Below are positions 1-10,255 of a stretch of 64,000 bases of DNA, piece after piece. Numbering within the stretch: the stretch's first letter is position 1; every line of letters starts with the position of its first letter. The stretch spans positions 20,026,001-20,090,000 of the forward strand of contig NC_079884.1 in the NCBI RefSeq assembly GCF_029227915.1, read 5' to 3'. Below the pieces are notes generated by a model. It did not search any database. It was not told where the DNA came from and worked only from the letters and a program-made list of their open reading frames with translations. A program made the position numbers and the translations under genes. Origin of the DNA: Hydractinia symbiolongicarpus. Its lineage: Eukaryota; Cnidaria; Hydrozoa; Anthoathecata; Hydractiniidae.

Positions 1-70
1 GTCCTCTTGGCGCTAATTTGGACTGAACTTGGACTGAATTTTTTTGGCCACAAAGCAACCTCGTCCCTAG

Positions 71-505
71 GACTATTTGCTTGTAAAAAGATGTGCAGCT
101 TTTTCACCAAACCAGCAGTCAAAACCAAAAAAAATCAACATTAAGAATGAAAATTATCCTGCCCAAAAAAACTGTTTCCAGTCAAAAAAATCTCTACAAT
201 TTACGCCTTTACTGAACATAACAAATGAAACAGACATAAAGGCAAACACAAAAATACTTCCTAAAGAACTTGGCAAAACAAAACAACCTCAAAGCGACTT
301 CATTACTGAAGATCAAGAAAATAAAATTATTACTGCATTACAAACAAGGAGAATTGATATTATCATTACTACCATAAAAAATAATTGCCCTAAATTAATT
401 GATGCCATTAAGCAACTTGTTACAGATGAAATAAGCACCGCATGCAAAAACTTGTGCAAGAAAAGTGGTGGCTCTGTCTTGTTTGACTTGTTTGAAGAGT
501 TGTAA
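71..505 (+). pseudogene. Hypothetical cnidarian repeat-type ORF fragment
   Basis: An open frame starts after a possible acceptor (AG at 69-70) and ends with TAA at 503-505; it has no in-frame ATG near the start, so it is an internal exon or a broken copy. The visible 142 residues are Lys/Asn-rich and end in a Cys-rich stretch (CKNLCKKSGGSVL). That stretch recalls, from memory, a motif in uncharacterised multicopy cnidarian proteins. The family continues in a different frame at about 507-576, where the reading FKDGNLWSEV then NPFLIDIF looks coding, so a frame change near 480-505 is likely. A short tail ending DIDIIDSDGE-stop (about 722-783) precedes AATAAA and an A-run. I do not recognise a function. 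Confidence 0.35.
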
Positions 506-721
506 CGAAATGATGTTTTTTAAAGATGGTAATTTATGGTCAGAAGTCACACAATATAATCCATTTTTAATAGACATATTTTTTTTTTTTTTTATTAACT
601 GTCTTTCAGGCACTTCCATATTTTACAATGGCTATTCGTCCTATTAAAATAATAATAATATTTAAATAAAGAAATAAGTTATTCTATAAAAAAAGACACT
701 GTAAAACTGTAGACAAGATTA

Positions 722-826
722 GCAGAGTTCAAAGTGGCGAAGAATTGAAAGACATCGATATAATAGATTCTGACGGAGAATAAGACCAGAACATATGAAA
801 ATGAAAATTATACACCAAAATATATA

Positions 827-859
<33 letters not shown>
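722..859 (+). other. Possible 3' end with poly-A tract
   Basis: A short open tail ends at TAA 781-783. An AATAAA lies at about 826 and 31 consecutive A at 829-859, followed by a TA repeat. A genomic A-run just after a poly-A signal suggests a retroposed 3' end, but the apparent intron end near 580-609 argues against simple processed insertion. The upstream ORF may belong to the same unit. Confidence 0.3.
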
Positions 860-863
<4 letters not shown>

Positions 864-1376
864 TATACATATATTAAATATATTTATTAATCGACGGGCT
901 TAAGAAATAAAAACAATCGAGCAAATGAACAAAAATTGAGACTAAGTAGAGCAGAAGGAATAAATCAAAGCATAAAGTATTGCTCGTGGATTGGTCTCAA
1001 TCAGTCAGTAGATGTTAAGTTAGGATATTGAGAAATTGTCGTTTTGACAGCTGTAGCAGGCAGAAAACATATTGAGCATGATCTACAGATAAAATTGTGT
1101 TTTATTTACTCAATTTCAATGCAGCACAGATGGCATGAATTGTCCTTAATGCAAAGAATAAATACAGTACTTGTTATTGAAGGTGCCTGCAGCAAACAGG
1201 TAAAAAATACATTTATTGATTAAATAACATAAGTCGTACAAACTTTAAAAATCAATTAAAAACAATAAATACAAAAAAACTTCACACCATGGTTAAATTC
1301 CTCTCAAATAAACATCCTTTGGTTAGTTATAGAAATTGTTAAATAGTTGTTTAATAAAATTATTATGCTTTATATT
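860..1376. other. AT-rich stretch, no gene seen
   Basis: No convincing ORF, splice pair or repeat. It may contain further decayed 3' parts of the minus-strand helicase copy, but I cannot align them by eye. Confidence 0.4.
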
Positions 1377-1562
1377 CTATATTTTTATTGCAAATTTATT
1401 AAATTTAAATAAATAATTGTCATAGGGGTAGTTTTGTTTTTTGTGCTTTAACTCTGTTGCGATAGGTAGTAATATATCCTCAAATCCTGCTAAACCTTTG
1501 CAATTACTCATTCTTATTTCGTTTTTTAAGAAAATGCTTTTACGATTTGGATTTGCAGTAAC

Positions 1563-2157
1563 TGTTCTGCCCGGATAATGAACATTGACCTGATTAAGTA
1601 CGGTCGGCTTATGTATGACAGTCAAATATTATTCGAGACTTATAGAACAAATATAATCGGGCCGACCGCTTTTATATCATTCGTCATCACTGCTGACAAG
1701 CAAATAGCCCTGGTGGCAAAGTTGTTGTTGTTCTCAAATAAAACGAAATTTCGTGGCAAATACTAAATTTGGGGATTCGCAAGTTTAATAACTTTTCTCC
1801 AAACTTAATTCCCGCAGAAAGAATAATTTAGGTTCCGTGAAATTTAGTTGGTTCAAAGTATGTATATTATGTTGAAATGTATTTTCTATAAGAGTACTTT
1901 ATACTAAGAAGTCGAGTCGAGACTTATTTCTTTCGCCATGTCTAGTTTTTAGGGGTGTTCTATCTTCCAGAGAATGTTTAATTCACAAAAGTTCGAAGAA
2001 AATGCCAATCACAGCCTGCCTGGCCAGCCATTATATCAGCGTTCATAATCCGGTCATCAAGACATAACCAGTGCAAAAAAAAACATATTCGGACCATGCG
2101 TACATAATCTGGCTGTCCCGGTTGTAAACAGGCCGTTTTCGCAATCTGGGCAGAACA
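1563..2157. mobile_element. 595-bp MITE inserted in the helicase pseudogene
   Basis: The termini are inverted repeats: TGTTCTGCCCGGAT at 1563-1576 and its complement, with one mismatch, ending at 2157. The element is flanked by a perfect 4-bp duplication, TAAC at 1559-1562 and 2158-2161. Removing the element and one TAAC copy rejoins the helicase frame (ENCTVV to TANPNRKS), which proves the insertion point. No transposase frame is visible inside. The superfamily is not recognised. Confidence 0.8.
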
Positions 2158-2554
2158 TAACCACTGTGCAATTTTCTATTTTCAAAGCTTTTTTAAAATT
2201 ACGTAATTTTGTGGGTAAAGCAGTTGCAGTCAAAGCTAACATGATACTGTGAGGGAAGAATGCTTGGAAAACTGATAAGTATTGAAATTCTGTACGAAAT
2301 TCTCCACCCCTAGGTATAACATACAGTAATTCATCAATTTTTTAGCTTAACTGTATTATGTGATAAATTTATATTATTCAATTATTATAGCTATACATAA
2401 ACACATATTTTGTTTGTGAAACTTTTTCAAATGGATATATAATATATATTAGTTTGTTTATATATATTTAGTTGCTATATTTAAGGCATATTATTTTTAT
2501 ATATAATAGCTATGTATGTAGCTAGATTTTTGATACGTTATGTTTACAAAGAAA

Positions 2555-2578
2555 GCTAGCTAGCTAGCTAGCTAGCTA
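2555..2578. repeat. (GCTA)6 microsatellite
   Basis: Six perfect GCTA units abut the end of the motif II block of the helicase pseudogene. Confidence 0.9.
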
Positions 2579-3141
2579 TACTTGCCATAATTCCACACAA
2601 TGCGCCTTGCCTATCACACAAGCCACAACATTTTCCTCAATTTTTGATCTTAATATTTTCCTTCCCTGATCTGATAACAGGGACTCTGGATGTGCAAATA
2701 AAATTTTACATTTGCCTGCAACAATGCTTTTTGAAATTTTGAAAATAGAATTTGATGCATCATTCAAATCTTCTTCAAACAAGGGTTCGTACTTCTGACT
2801 ATTAGCTTGGTCATCGAGTTGTAAGAAACCACATTCAATGCCTACTTTAGTTAAATATACTAGCTAATCTTGAATAATTGATGTTAAAAGAGATACAACA
2901 AGTACAATATCGCCTCTGCCTTTCGTTCTGGAACAAAGTCGGGTAAAAGTTGATAAATTAACGATTTACCAAACCCTGTAGGCAAAACAGCTATAGCGTG
3001 GTGTCCTTCTCCTAAATACTCGAAACATTGAACTTGTTTTGGTTTTAAAATAAACGAGGGCAACTTTTCATACTTTTCAAAAACATTATTCAGCCGCTTG
3101 AAAACACGTACCACATCTTTCCAGCCCATCGCCAAAATCAT

Positions 3142-4260
3142 AAATATGCAGAATTTGCATAAATTAAAAATGAACCAGAATCTGGTTCATTTGATGCCCA
3201 CGTGACCAGCCTGTGCCAGCGCCTTTTCGACGCCACGGTAAAAGGTGCTGGGTTCGAGCTTGGGTCCGGACAAAAAAAGTAAAGTTTTAATACTGCAGGT
3301 GTTAACAAGTGTATTTTAATTTGCGACATATACTAAATCTGTGTGATTATATGTGACTAGCTTGTGTGTAACATGTTTTCGCTTCCAGTGCGTAAAGTTT
3401 TGGGTTCAAAACCCTGGCCGAGTTGATTGCAGTACCAATAAGAACTGAAGAGTTTATCTTGGGTGAACATTTTCGATAATAATAAGTATCAATAATACAG
3501 TTTTCACGTCCATGGTGGACGTGAAAACTGTATTATTGTTCAACCTCGTTCTCAGACGATTTTGATTTTTTGATTATCCATAATACCGGTGAACGGCCAA
3601 GAAATATTAAAAAACCTCTCCAATGGAAATATAGTACGTGCCTGCTACATCGATTTAATTAAAAAAAATTAGATAAAATCTTTTAAAGATAAAAATTTTA
3701 AAAAATACGAAATAATAACATCGTTTTCATGCTTCCCTTTTAAAACCTATCCTGTTTCACCTAATTTGCTGTGTTTTACTACATAGCAACAGTAAAGAGG
3801 GCGTTTTAACGACAAATTATTTAGATACGATTTTCAATTGGCGCAACATTAATAAGGAGAGGAAAGAGAACTTCGAGATTTAAGTACCCTAAACAAATTT
3901 CTAGCCGCTCGTGTATGGTACGTGACCCTTGTGAATTATTCATGTTACATTGTAACAAAATTTGTGTTCTTAGAACTTTTTTAAATTATTCAGCAAAAAA
4001 AATTATTCAGCAAAAAACAGTAAAATTTCAGTTCATCAATAAAAAATTATGGCTTTATTCAATGAAAATGGATCCTCCAATTAACTATGACATGCGACTT
4101 TGTAGGAAGCATTTTACATTAACCAATGAAAAAGTAAATTTCGGGACAATAAACTGAGAAGACTGGTTTAACAGTGGAAGGAGAAGGATAATCTCTCGCA
4201 CGATCAAGAAATATTAGTGAAATCTGCATTAACTGTTTGAAGCAAACTTTCGCCGGAAAG
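3142..4260. other. Intergenic stretch upstream of ankyrin gene
   Basis: Apart from the hairpin at 3490-3538, it holds a small palindrome around AATGAACCAGA at about 3170-3193. A tRNA B-box-like sequence (GGTTCAAAACC at about 3403) lacks a partner A box. The promoter of the downstream ankyrin gene should lie near the right end, but no clear TATA element stands out. Confidence 0.4.
3490..3538. repeat. 22-bp perfect hairpin
   Basis: The arms 3490-3511 and 3517-3538 are perfect reverse complements separated by a 5-base loop. It lies in non-coding DNA between the helicase relic and the ankyrin gene. It could be a transposon terminus or a structured RNA; nothing decides which. Confidence 0.85.
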
Positions 4261-4884
4261 ATGAGCCAAAGACGCAAAACGAATCTCATTACACAAACGC
4301 AGCAAGCTAATATTGCGCATAACATAGAAGTTGCAATCAAAGACAACGACTTGAAGAAACTTAAGTTAATTTTTGAAGACTACCCGAACTTGCTGAGTTA
4401 TGAAAGTCATAACGAGAAATCTTGGTTGCATCTAGCAGCAAGAGAAGGTACTGTGGAAATTGTTACATATCTTGTTCAAAAAGGAATCGATGTTAACGTT
4501 TTGGATAAAACTAAGCATATACCCTTGCATTATGCATGCATGAACGATAAGTATGAAAACATACTTATCCTTTGTAAGTTTGGCTCCAAAGTTAATCATA
4601 AGCAATCAGGAGGAAACACGCCTCTCCACCACGCTGCTTTTTATAACAGCGTGAACACAATCCGGGCATTGCTTCAAGAAGGAGCTGATATAAATGCTCG
4701 TAACACATACGGAGAGACTGCTCTTCATTGGGCTGCTCATCAGAATAAGTCAGAAGCCGCCAATCTTTTGGTTCTCATGGGCGTTGATAAGTCAATTCAG
4801 TCAATGAATAGTTTTGAAACAGCATTTGGGTATGCAAAAAGAAATGGCTTTGACGAAGTAGCAGACGTGATTAAAAAAAAATGA
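4261..4884 (+). CDS. Ankyrin-repeat protein (N-terminal half)
   Basis: The frame opens at ATG 4261 with A at -3, and 207 residues follow. After a basic N-terminus there are about five ankyrin repeats from residue 45 on. The second helix-turn cores are SWLHLAAREG, IPLHYACMND, NTPLHHAAFY and ETALHWAAHQ, plus a degenerate last repeat. Ankyrin repeats are protein-binding scaffolds; the partner is unknown. The frame stops at TGA 4882-4884, directly after nine A. Dropping one A would continue without interruption into the coiled-coil frame at 4885-5425, giving one protein of about 387 residues. I infer that the two ORFs are halves of one gene. No introns are seen, so it may be a single-exon gene or a retrocopy. 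Confidence 0.8.
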   Translation: MSQRRKTNLITQTQQANIAHNIEVAIKDNDLKKLKLIFEDYPNLLSYESHNEKSWLHLAAREGTVEIVTYLVQKGIDVNVLDKTKHIPLHYACMNDKYENILILCKFGSKVNHKQSGGNTPLHHAAFYNSVNTIRALLQEGADINARNTYGETALHWAAHQNKSEAANLLVLMGVDKSIQSMNSFETAFGYAKRNGFDEVADVIKKK

Positions 4885-5425
4885 AAAGGATGTCGGAAAA
4901 GAAATCAAGGTGTTAATGATCGGCAATAATATCGTAGACGCTAAAAAGGTTTTGAGGGAACAAGAGGCTAGGTACGTGGAACAAGAAAGGCTCCTGCAAC
5001 GCAAAAAGTTTGAGCTAGCCCTGGAAAAAAAGAGGTTAAGTCTGCAGAAAGCGGAAACAAATAAAAAGGAAGCAGAATTTAAATTAAATGAGAAAAACGA
5101 AGTAAAGTCAAATTTGCTAAAAGGTTTGGAAGAGGAACAAAAGAAATTGGAAACATCAAACCAGCTAATAGCAATGGAAAAGGCAAAAATAAAAAAATAT
5201 GATGAAGCCATTACAGAAATGAAACAAAAATTGAAGAAGTTTTGCGATAGTGAAGAAAGCGAAAAAATAAAAAAAGCCAACAAAGCATACGATGAAATCG
5301 CCAACGAAATTTCGAGCTTGGAAAGGCAGTTGAAAGAAAATGACTTGGTAGATGCAAGTCCGCATGTAAACAGAAAAAAATTCAGGGCTACTGTCTCTGC
5401 TATAAGAGCAACGTTATCACATTAA
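4885..5425 (+). CDS. Coiled-coil C-terminal half of the ankyrin gene
   Basis: This frame is open from the A-run at 4873-4881 and ends at TAA 5423-5425. A methionine occurs at 4916 (MIGNNIVDAKK), but the coding-like sequence begins upstream of it (NEKDVGKEIKVL). That supports continuity with the ankyrin half rather than a separate start. About 130 residues are charged and heptad-like (REQEARYVEQERLLQRKK onward), predicting a long coiled coil followed by a short basic tail. An ankyrin plus coiled-coil arrangement suits a scaffold or cytoskeletal adaptor; no specific family is recognised. Confidence 0.7.
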
Positions 5426-6380
5426 AAATTTTAGCATTCATTTCTTTTCCACTGCAAAATTTTTTAAGTCAATCATAGGGCAGACTACTTTAAGAAAAAA
5501 TGTTGTTTTGTACTGTGGGTAACCTCGACCTTAGGGCTGCTAGTATAACTCTCAGGGTACTTTGCCTTATGATGAACTGTCATTAAGGTACAAGGATGTC
5601 TTATTTTTTGTTTTTCTTCCTAAACAGGAAAATAATAATTCAGTAAGATTTGTTACTAGATTATTTTTTGGACGGAATAGGAGAGGATATTATACTTTGA
5701 AGTTCATCACGACTTTATTCTGTAAATTTTGAACACGTAATTAATCCGATTTTCCGATTTTTTTAATTTTAAACCAAAAATAGGGTTTTCGGGGAATTTT
5801 TGGCATTTTTTTATGAGAACTATGTAAAAAACGGAAAATATGTTAAATATCTTAGATTTAACTATCAAAAACCTTAAACAGAATGTGAAAATTTGCTCTA
5901 GAACTAAAGTAATTGAATTTTTAACAGATGGGGTATTTTGGAGAAATTTCAAGCTTCCGATTTCGCCAAAGAAAAAGTGCTGAAAAAGAAAAAAAATTAT
6001 TGTTGCCATTGTGCTTCTTTTTTTCATAACGTACTGTAAAGCCGAATCTCTTTGTAGCGATTTTAAGCGCGCAATTGCAAAGCGCGCAGCACAAATTAGT
6101 GTGCGCTCAATCTCCATTTGCTCAAATTTTGACAAGCGATTGAAAGACTAAATAAAAAAACCCATGAGTAAACAACTTCTGTTTTAACTCTGCTGTATTT
6201 ATGGAAAAAACGAAAAGTGGAGAGAAAGTAAAAAAAAAAAAAAAATAAAATAAAATAAAAAAAAAATTTGGGTAAGAAAAATTTATACGCAAAGAGAAAG
6301 CAGTGGAGAGTTTCAAGTTTTAGTTAAGGACTTAAAAATACTTGGCTGATTTCTTCTTCTTTCTTTATGGTTGTCTGTCT
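5426..6380. other. Non-coding stretch with dispersed repeat
   Basis: It follows the ankyrin gene. ATTAAA at 5421 overlaps the stop codon and could serve as a poly-A signal. Apart from the dispersed repeat at 5735-5990 and an A-rich run near 6230-6265, nothing coding is visible. Confidence 0.4.
5735..5990. repeat. Dispersed repeat, copy A
   Basis: This stretch resembles 21675-21900 over most of its length. Shared landmarks include the words TTTTTGGCATTTTTT, CTATGTAAAAA and AACTAAAGTAATTGAATTTT. No ORF. It is a dispersed repeat of unknown class. Confidence 0.65.
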
Positions 6381-6600
6381 TCTTTTTTCGTACCTTGAAC
6401 ATTTTCACATACAGAGCAAACATCTTTATCGGGAGACCAATTTTTAGGTTTTAACTGTGTTGTTGTATTTCTATTTTCAATATTTTTAAGTGTATTCTGT
6501 TTTGCAATGTCTTTACTTTAAAAGTAAAGGCATTTTTGGTTAAAAATTCTCCACAAACTCTGCAAAGTTTTGCCAACTGTTTTCATGGTTTGTGGCGGCT
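6380..6600 (-). pseudogene. Degenerate Cys-rich zinc-finger-like fragment
   Basis: On the minus strand, one frame reads KLCRVCGEFLTKNAFTFK (about 6530-6583) before a stop. A neighbouring frame then reads NWSPDKDVCSVCENV. The spacing of the two CxxC pairs recalls a multicopy cnidarian zinc-finger protein type. The frame change and the stop show that this is a relic. Assignment is from memory and tentative. Confidence 0.3.
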
Positions 6601-6892
6601 ATATTTTTTTTCAGAAAATAGGATCTCTGTCAGGTCTTTAATTTTTTAGAAAATAAGTGAAATGCATTCTAAACATTTTTTAAAGAGCGCCCTGCACTCA
6701 ATGCTTTAAAAACATCTTGGCTTAAAAATCTTTGGTTGTCGAGCACGTTCATTCAATCCCACTGCGAGAGCTAGCTAGGTGAGTTTTTGTGTTTATTTTC
6801 GTTTTGTTTTTTCCAGGGAACTTCAAAACAAAAGCAGTAAGATGTTTTTTCCCGCTTAGTTACGTAACCTGGCCTCACTTCTACGACTATAC

Positions 6893-7185
6893 GACTATGT
6901 TCACACATTGCGGATAGGTTTCATTTTGGAATCGTTTTGTTCCGGAACGAGGTGTAAACATCAACTTCGTTCCCAGTGCCCGTTGTCTCTTTTTTGTCTC
7001 GGGACGGCTATCGCCGTCCGATGTTAGAAAAGATACGAGATGCCCTGGAGACGAGGTTGGTGTGAACATGTTTTTTGAAAAACAGAGGAGCGGAATCATC
7101 CAGTTTCACATATCGTGAACGCGAGGCCTACCCGCAACAAAAATCATTTCGGTACGACATCTACCCGCAATGTGTGAACACAGTC
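6893..7185. mobile_element. 293-bp MITE with 25-bp terminal inverted repeats
   Basis: The ends 6893-6917 and 7161-7185 are inverted repeats with about two mismatches, sharing the core TGTTCACACATTGCGG. The interior contains a second, imperfect inverted pair built on CGTTCCCAG and CTGGAGACGAG words. No ORF and no obvious target duplication. Confidence 0.7.
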
Positions 7186-8337
7186 TACATGATCATGAAC
7201 TGGGAATGATGACTGCTCAGTGAATAGTTGGGGTTGCGCTGCTTCTTTTTCCTCTTCGATTCCTGTTCTTTTTGCCGTTGTTGATTATTAAAAGAATTCT
7301 GTCGTAAAGAGTCTGTAAACTTGTAAAAAAGGACTTTGCTGCGTATGAAAATATCGTACTTGCTGAGTAGATGCAAAACATTTCCATTGGCTTGAAATAT
7401 CCAATGACATAATTGTTCACCCCCAGTTGAAAAAAAGTAGAAAATGTTTCTACTTTTTCAATGACCAAAGAATATAACGCAATAATAGCGCATGCTCAGA
7501 GCTGAGCGCTACGGCTCAAGCGTACAATGGGGTTAAAGCCAAGGGGGTGCGGAGTGTTCGGACTCCCCAAAACCCTTTATCCAGGTCTTGTTGATTCTTC
7601 TTCACCCTCCAAAAACACATTTTGTAATAAGTCACAAAACCCTGGGTTGTTTGGTAGGTTGGTCTAGGTTGTTGTAGTTCTTTTCTTCATTATATATCTA
7701 AACCTTTTATTTCCTAATCTCCCATCCCTTTAAGGCTTACTTGCTAGTAAAAAAGTGTATTTAATAAGGCAATATGAATATATCACTTTTTGAAGAAATT
7801 ATTATGCATTTAAACTCACACATAAAAACTCATCGTTGTAGAGTACAGTTCTATTGCTGTAGCTAGATAGGACAAAAGTTACAAAACATTTATATATAGT
7901 AATACCTGAAAATATATACAAGCATGAAATGAAAGTAGAACACATATATAATATAAGCAACAACAAAGCCAAGATAATAACACATCTCTATATAATATTA
8001 ATAAGCGTGAAAAAAATATATATATACATAGCATAGCTCACAATGTAAAATATGTGAAAACATAAAGGTATATATAATAGCAGCAGGGAGGGAGGAGGAA
8101 GAAAAACTGCTAGAACTGAAAAGGAAAACCATGAGGCAACTGCAGCTTAAATACTAGCAAGACTGCTGACCAAAATATACTGCTGGCACATAGGTAAATG
8201 GTAATGTTACCGAAACACGCGGCTTGGTAGGTGGCCGTGATTGGCGGAAGGGAAGGCTTGTGCTGGTGGGCTTGAACCACCAACTGTGCTCGATCCTGTA
8301 GTGAGAGAAAAGGCAATTGCAAATTGGTCTCACTATC
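7186..8337. other. Repeat-like non-coding stretch
   Basis: It contains T-rich and TA-rich sequence and a GGGAGGGAGGAGG purine run near 8086. On the minus strand near 8260-8275 a GGTTCAAGCCC word resembles a tRNA B box. No gene is supported. Confidence 0.35.
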
Positions 8338-8409
8338 GGACCAATAGCTCAGTTGGCAGAGCAGGGGGCGCTAACCCAATGGTCGCTGGTTCAAATCCCG
8401 CTCGGTCCA
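8338..8409 (+). tRNA. tRNA-like sequence (pseudogene or SINE head)
   Basis: A perfect A box (TAGCTCAGTTGG) and B box (GGTTCAAATCC) sit at tRNA spacing. The acceptor stem pairs 6 of 7 and the D stem GCTC/GAGC is perfect; the T stem has one mismatch. The anticodon arm is one base short and does not fold into a 5-bp stem with U33, so I assign no anticodon. It is a decayed tRNA gene or the promoter head of a tRNA-derived SINE. Confidence 0.6.
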
Positions 8410-8730
8410 AGTTTCCACTTTCGCCAATAGAGATCACCTCCACTTCTGAAAATTGTATAATGTATATAGCCTTGTACTGTATGCTACTACTGTTGTTCTT
8501 CTACTGTTCTATAAATTGTACTGTTCTACTACTGTTCTATAATATGTATACTGTACCCAGAAAATATATATATATGCGTGGGTAACTAGGGACTACCAGG
8601 GACGAATTTGGGTAAGTGTCCCAAACCTGGGCCCCCTAATCCGTTTCGGAATGGACGAGTTGATTCTTCATCAGCGTTTTAAGATATACAGTACAGTCTG
8701 AATGTAATCTACCGCGGACGCAACCTCACA
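8410..8730. other. Downstream flank of the tRNA-like sequence
   Basis: It holds an imperfect tandem of TACTGTTCTATAA-type words (about 8490-8545). A stretch beginning GGGTAACTAGGGAC at 8580 recurs diverged at 14168. This looks like SINE or MITE body sequence. Confidence 0.4.
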
Positions 8731-8929
8731 TTAAGGTAGCGGTATGGTAAATTACACCTCTTCTGTATAAAGCATTTTTTTCCAACTTTCCTTTTAAAAA
8801 AACATTATAAAAGTATATATGTACTTGTTAACAAAAGTTTGTTCTACAATATTATGAAAAAAAAAATTAAAATGTTGTAACAGAAAAAAAATATAGTCGA
8901 AAGTCTTAAAAAGTGGGTGTGGCCAACTG

Positions 8930-9246
8930 TGAAGGGATTTGTCTCAAAAGTATACAAGTTTTCAGAAAAAAAAATATGTCCACATGTTCAGCATAGTCTG
9001 AATTTAAATCGCGTGTCTCATTTTTTTCTTAACTTTAATCGTTTTAAAAATATGCCGTAAAACATCTATAAGATCATAAAAATAACACTCAATTTTTTTT
9101 CCTTTTTCTTTCAATCACTTTTGCATCCAAATCCGCTGACCAAAAATTAAAATGAGACACGCGAGTAGAGATCAAACACTCGTGAAGCCGAAAACGAAAG
9201 TTTCATGACGTCATCTAATGTATTTTTGAGACAGATCCCTTTTAAG
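8930..9246. repeat. Imperfect foldback inside the TTAA element
   Basis: Words in 8930-9020 (GGGATTTGTCTCAAAAGTAT, CGCGTGTCTCATTTT) recur as reverse complements in 9148-9246 (AAAATGAGACACGCG, TTTTTGAGACAGATCCC). It is probably a nested foldback repeat. Confidence 0.6.
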
Positions 9247-9624
9247 AAGAGTACGCAACCGAAAATTTTACGAAAAAATTATTCAGAGATATTCGTTAAC
9301 GAAGTTTTTTCTTTCGACCTGTGATTGTTTACAAGAAATTGAAAAGAGAATATTTAATTATTCATTAGTTATTTAAAGTGAACTTGCGGAACTCTTATTC
9401 AACATTTTTTTTGCATAAGAATGCCCCCGTCATAATAAAGCAAAATTAATAATTCTCAAAGCATTTGTTTCTAATATGATGATATTTTTTCTCACGTCAG
9501 GGGGTTTGAGGGTAAAATATGAATATAAATGTTCAAAAACAGGAAATGTAATAATCGAGAATACGATTCTGTTCAACTTTCATTTTTGTTTTGTGAAAAT
9601 ATTTGTTACAATAAGAATATAAAA

Positions 9625-10255
9625 ATGCCAAAAGCAAATAAAACACTGCAGAAAAAAAACAGCGAGGGAAACCCAGGCAATGTTTTTTCGTTGGAAGAAG
9701 AAGTTGGAAAAAACATGAGAGATGCAGGGTAAGCAGTTTTGATTTGTTCAATAAACAAGCTTCCACCTTGTTTACATTCTTTCAAATAATTCAATTTTTA
9801 TTTTATCTAGATACGATGGCAGCCTGTTCATTTCTGCACTAAAAGATGCCGTAAAAATTAGAAAGAAAAGATCGAAAACACCAAGAAAAATTCGATTTTC
9901 TTTTTATTGCTATTGGGCTAGAAACCTCTTGGTAAAAAAAATGATTTGATTACATTTTTATTATCATCTTTAAAAAGATTATAATAATAATGTTATTGTT
10001 CATTTCAGAGAAAAGAAGTAGGGCCGGAAAATCCCGAGTATTCATTTCCACCCTCGATACTATCCTATCTTCGATCCCTCTGTCCAGGAGATATAGTAGG
10101 CGAATTTAGAGAGGTTAGTAAAATGAAGCTAAAACTATGAAATTGAAGTATCACTGTTTTATATAAAAGAATTTCTATTTTTCTTTTAGAACGCATACAA
10201 AGTTTCAATGACAGAATTCTGCGATTCTTTAGAACTTCCCCTAATAACAGTATGA
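9625..10255 (+). CDS. Unknown small spliced gene in the TTAA element
   Basis: Four exons chain in phase: 9625-9728, 9811-9931, 10009-10113 and 10190-10255 (stop TGA). This gives 131 residues from ATG 9625. All introns are GT-AG and short (about 75-82 bases). The product is basic in the middle (KIRKKRSKTPRKIRF) and contains FYCYWARNLL and an EFREN segment; I recognise no domain. Alternatively exon 4 ends at 10249 and joins a further coding-like block, 10481-10674. That block contains LNPSILRKHFGIKISSLERA and stops at 10672-10674, just before the terminal repeat, but the phases do not match. A compact gene filling a transposon is expected to serve transposition, yet no transposase signature is visible. 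Confidence 0.55.

Larger units (their letters stand above)
1377..3141 (-). pseudogene. RecQ-like DNA helicase pseudogene
   Basis: Read on the minus strand from ATG at 3141, the helicase core motifs appear in order. Motif I (VLPTGFGKSLIYQ) is at about 2950-3010, motif Ia (LVVSLLTSIIQD) at about 2870-2910, the segment KCKILFAHPESLLSD at about 2680-2715, and a motif II position at about 2600-2612. Motif III (MLALTATALP) is at about 2215-2242, and the segment TANPNRKSIFL at about 1530-1562. Several lesions are visible: a frameshift between motifs I and Ia, an in-frame TAG just after motif Ia, and GKAH where RecQ proteins carry DEAH. There is also an unexplained 0.3-kb interruption after VELW whose ends do not splice in phase, and a MITE inside the segment after motif III. 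RecQ-like genes of this type are frequent as multicopy sequences in cnidarian genomes. This copy cannot make an active helicase. Confidence 0.75.

Noticed and set aside
3370-3440. Possible second tRNA or SINE head
   Set aside because: A B-box-like GGTTCAAAACC is present, but no A box at the right distance and no cloverleaf.
8241-8585. 114-codon plus-strand frame
   Set aside because: Its NSSVGRA to MVAGSNPA segment is the translation of the tRNA-like sequence, a common false gene.
8640-8700. Possible third hammerhead on the minus strand (CTGATGA followed later by CGAAAC)
   Set aside because: Stem II is not closed by the required G-C pair and no stem III with a UH cleavage site can be drawn.
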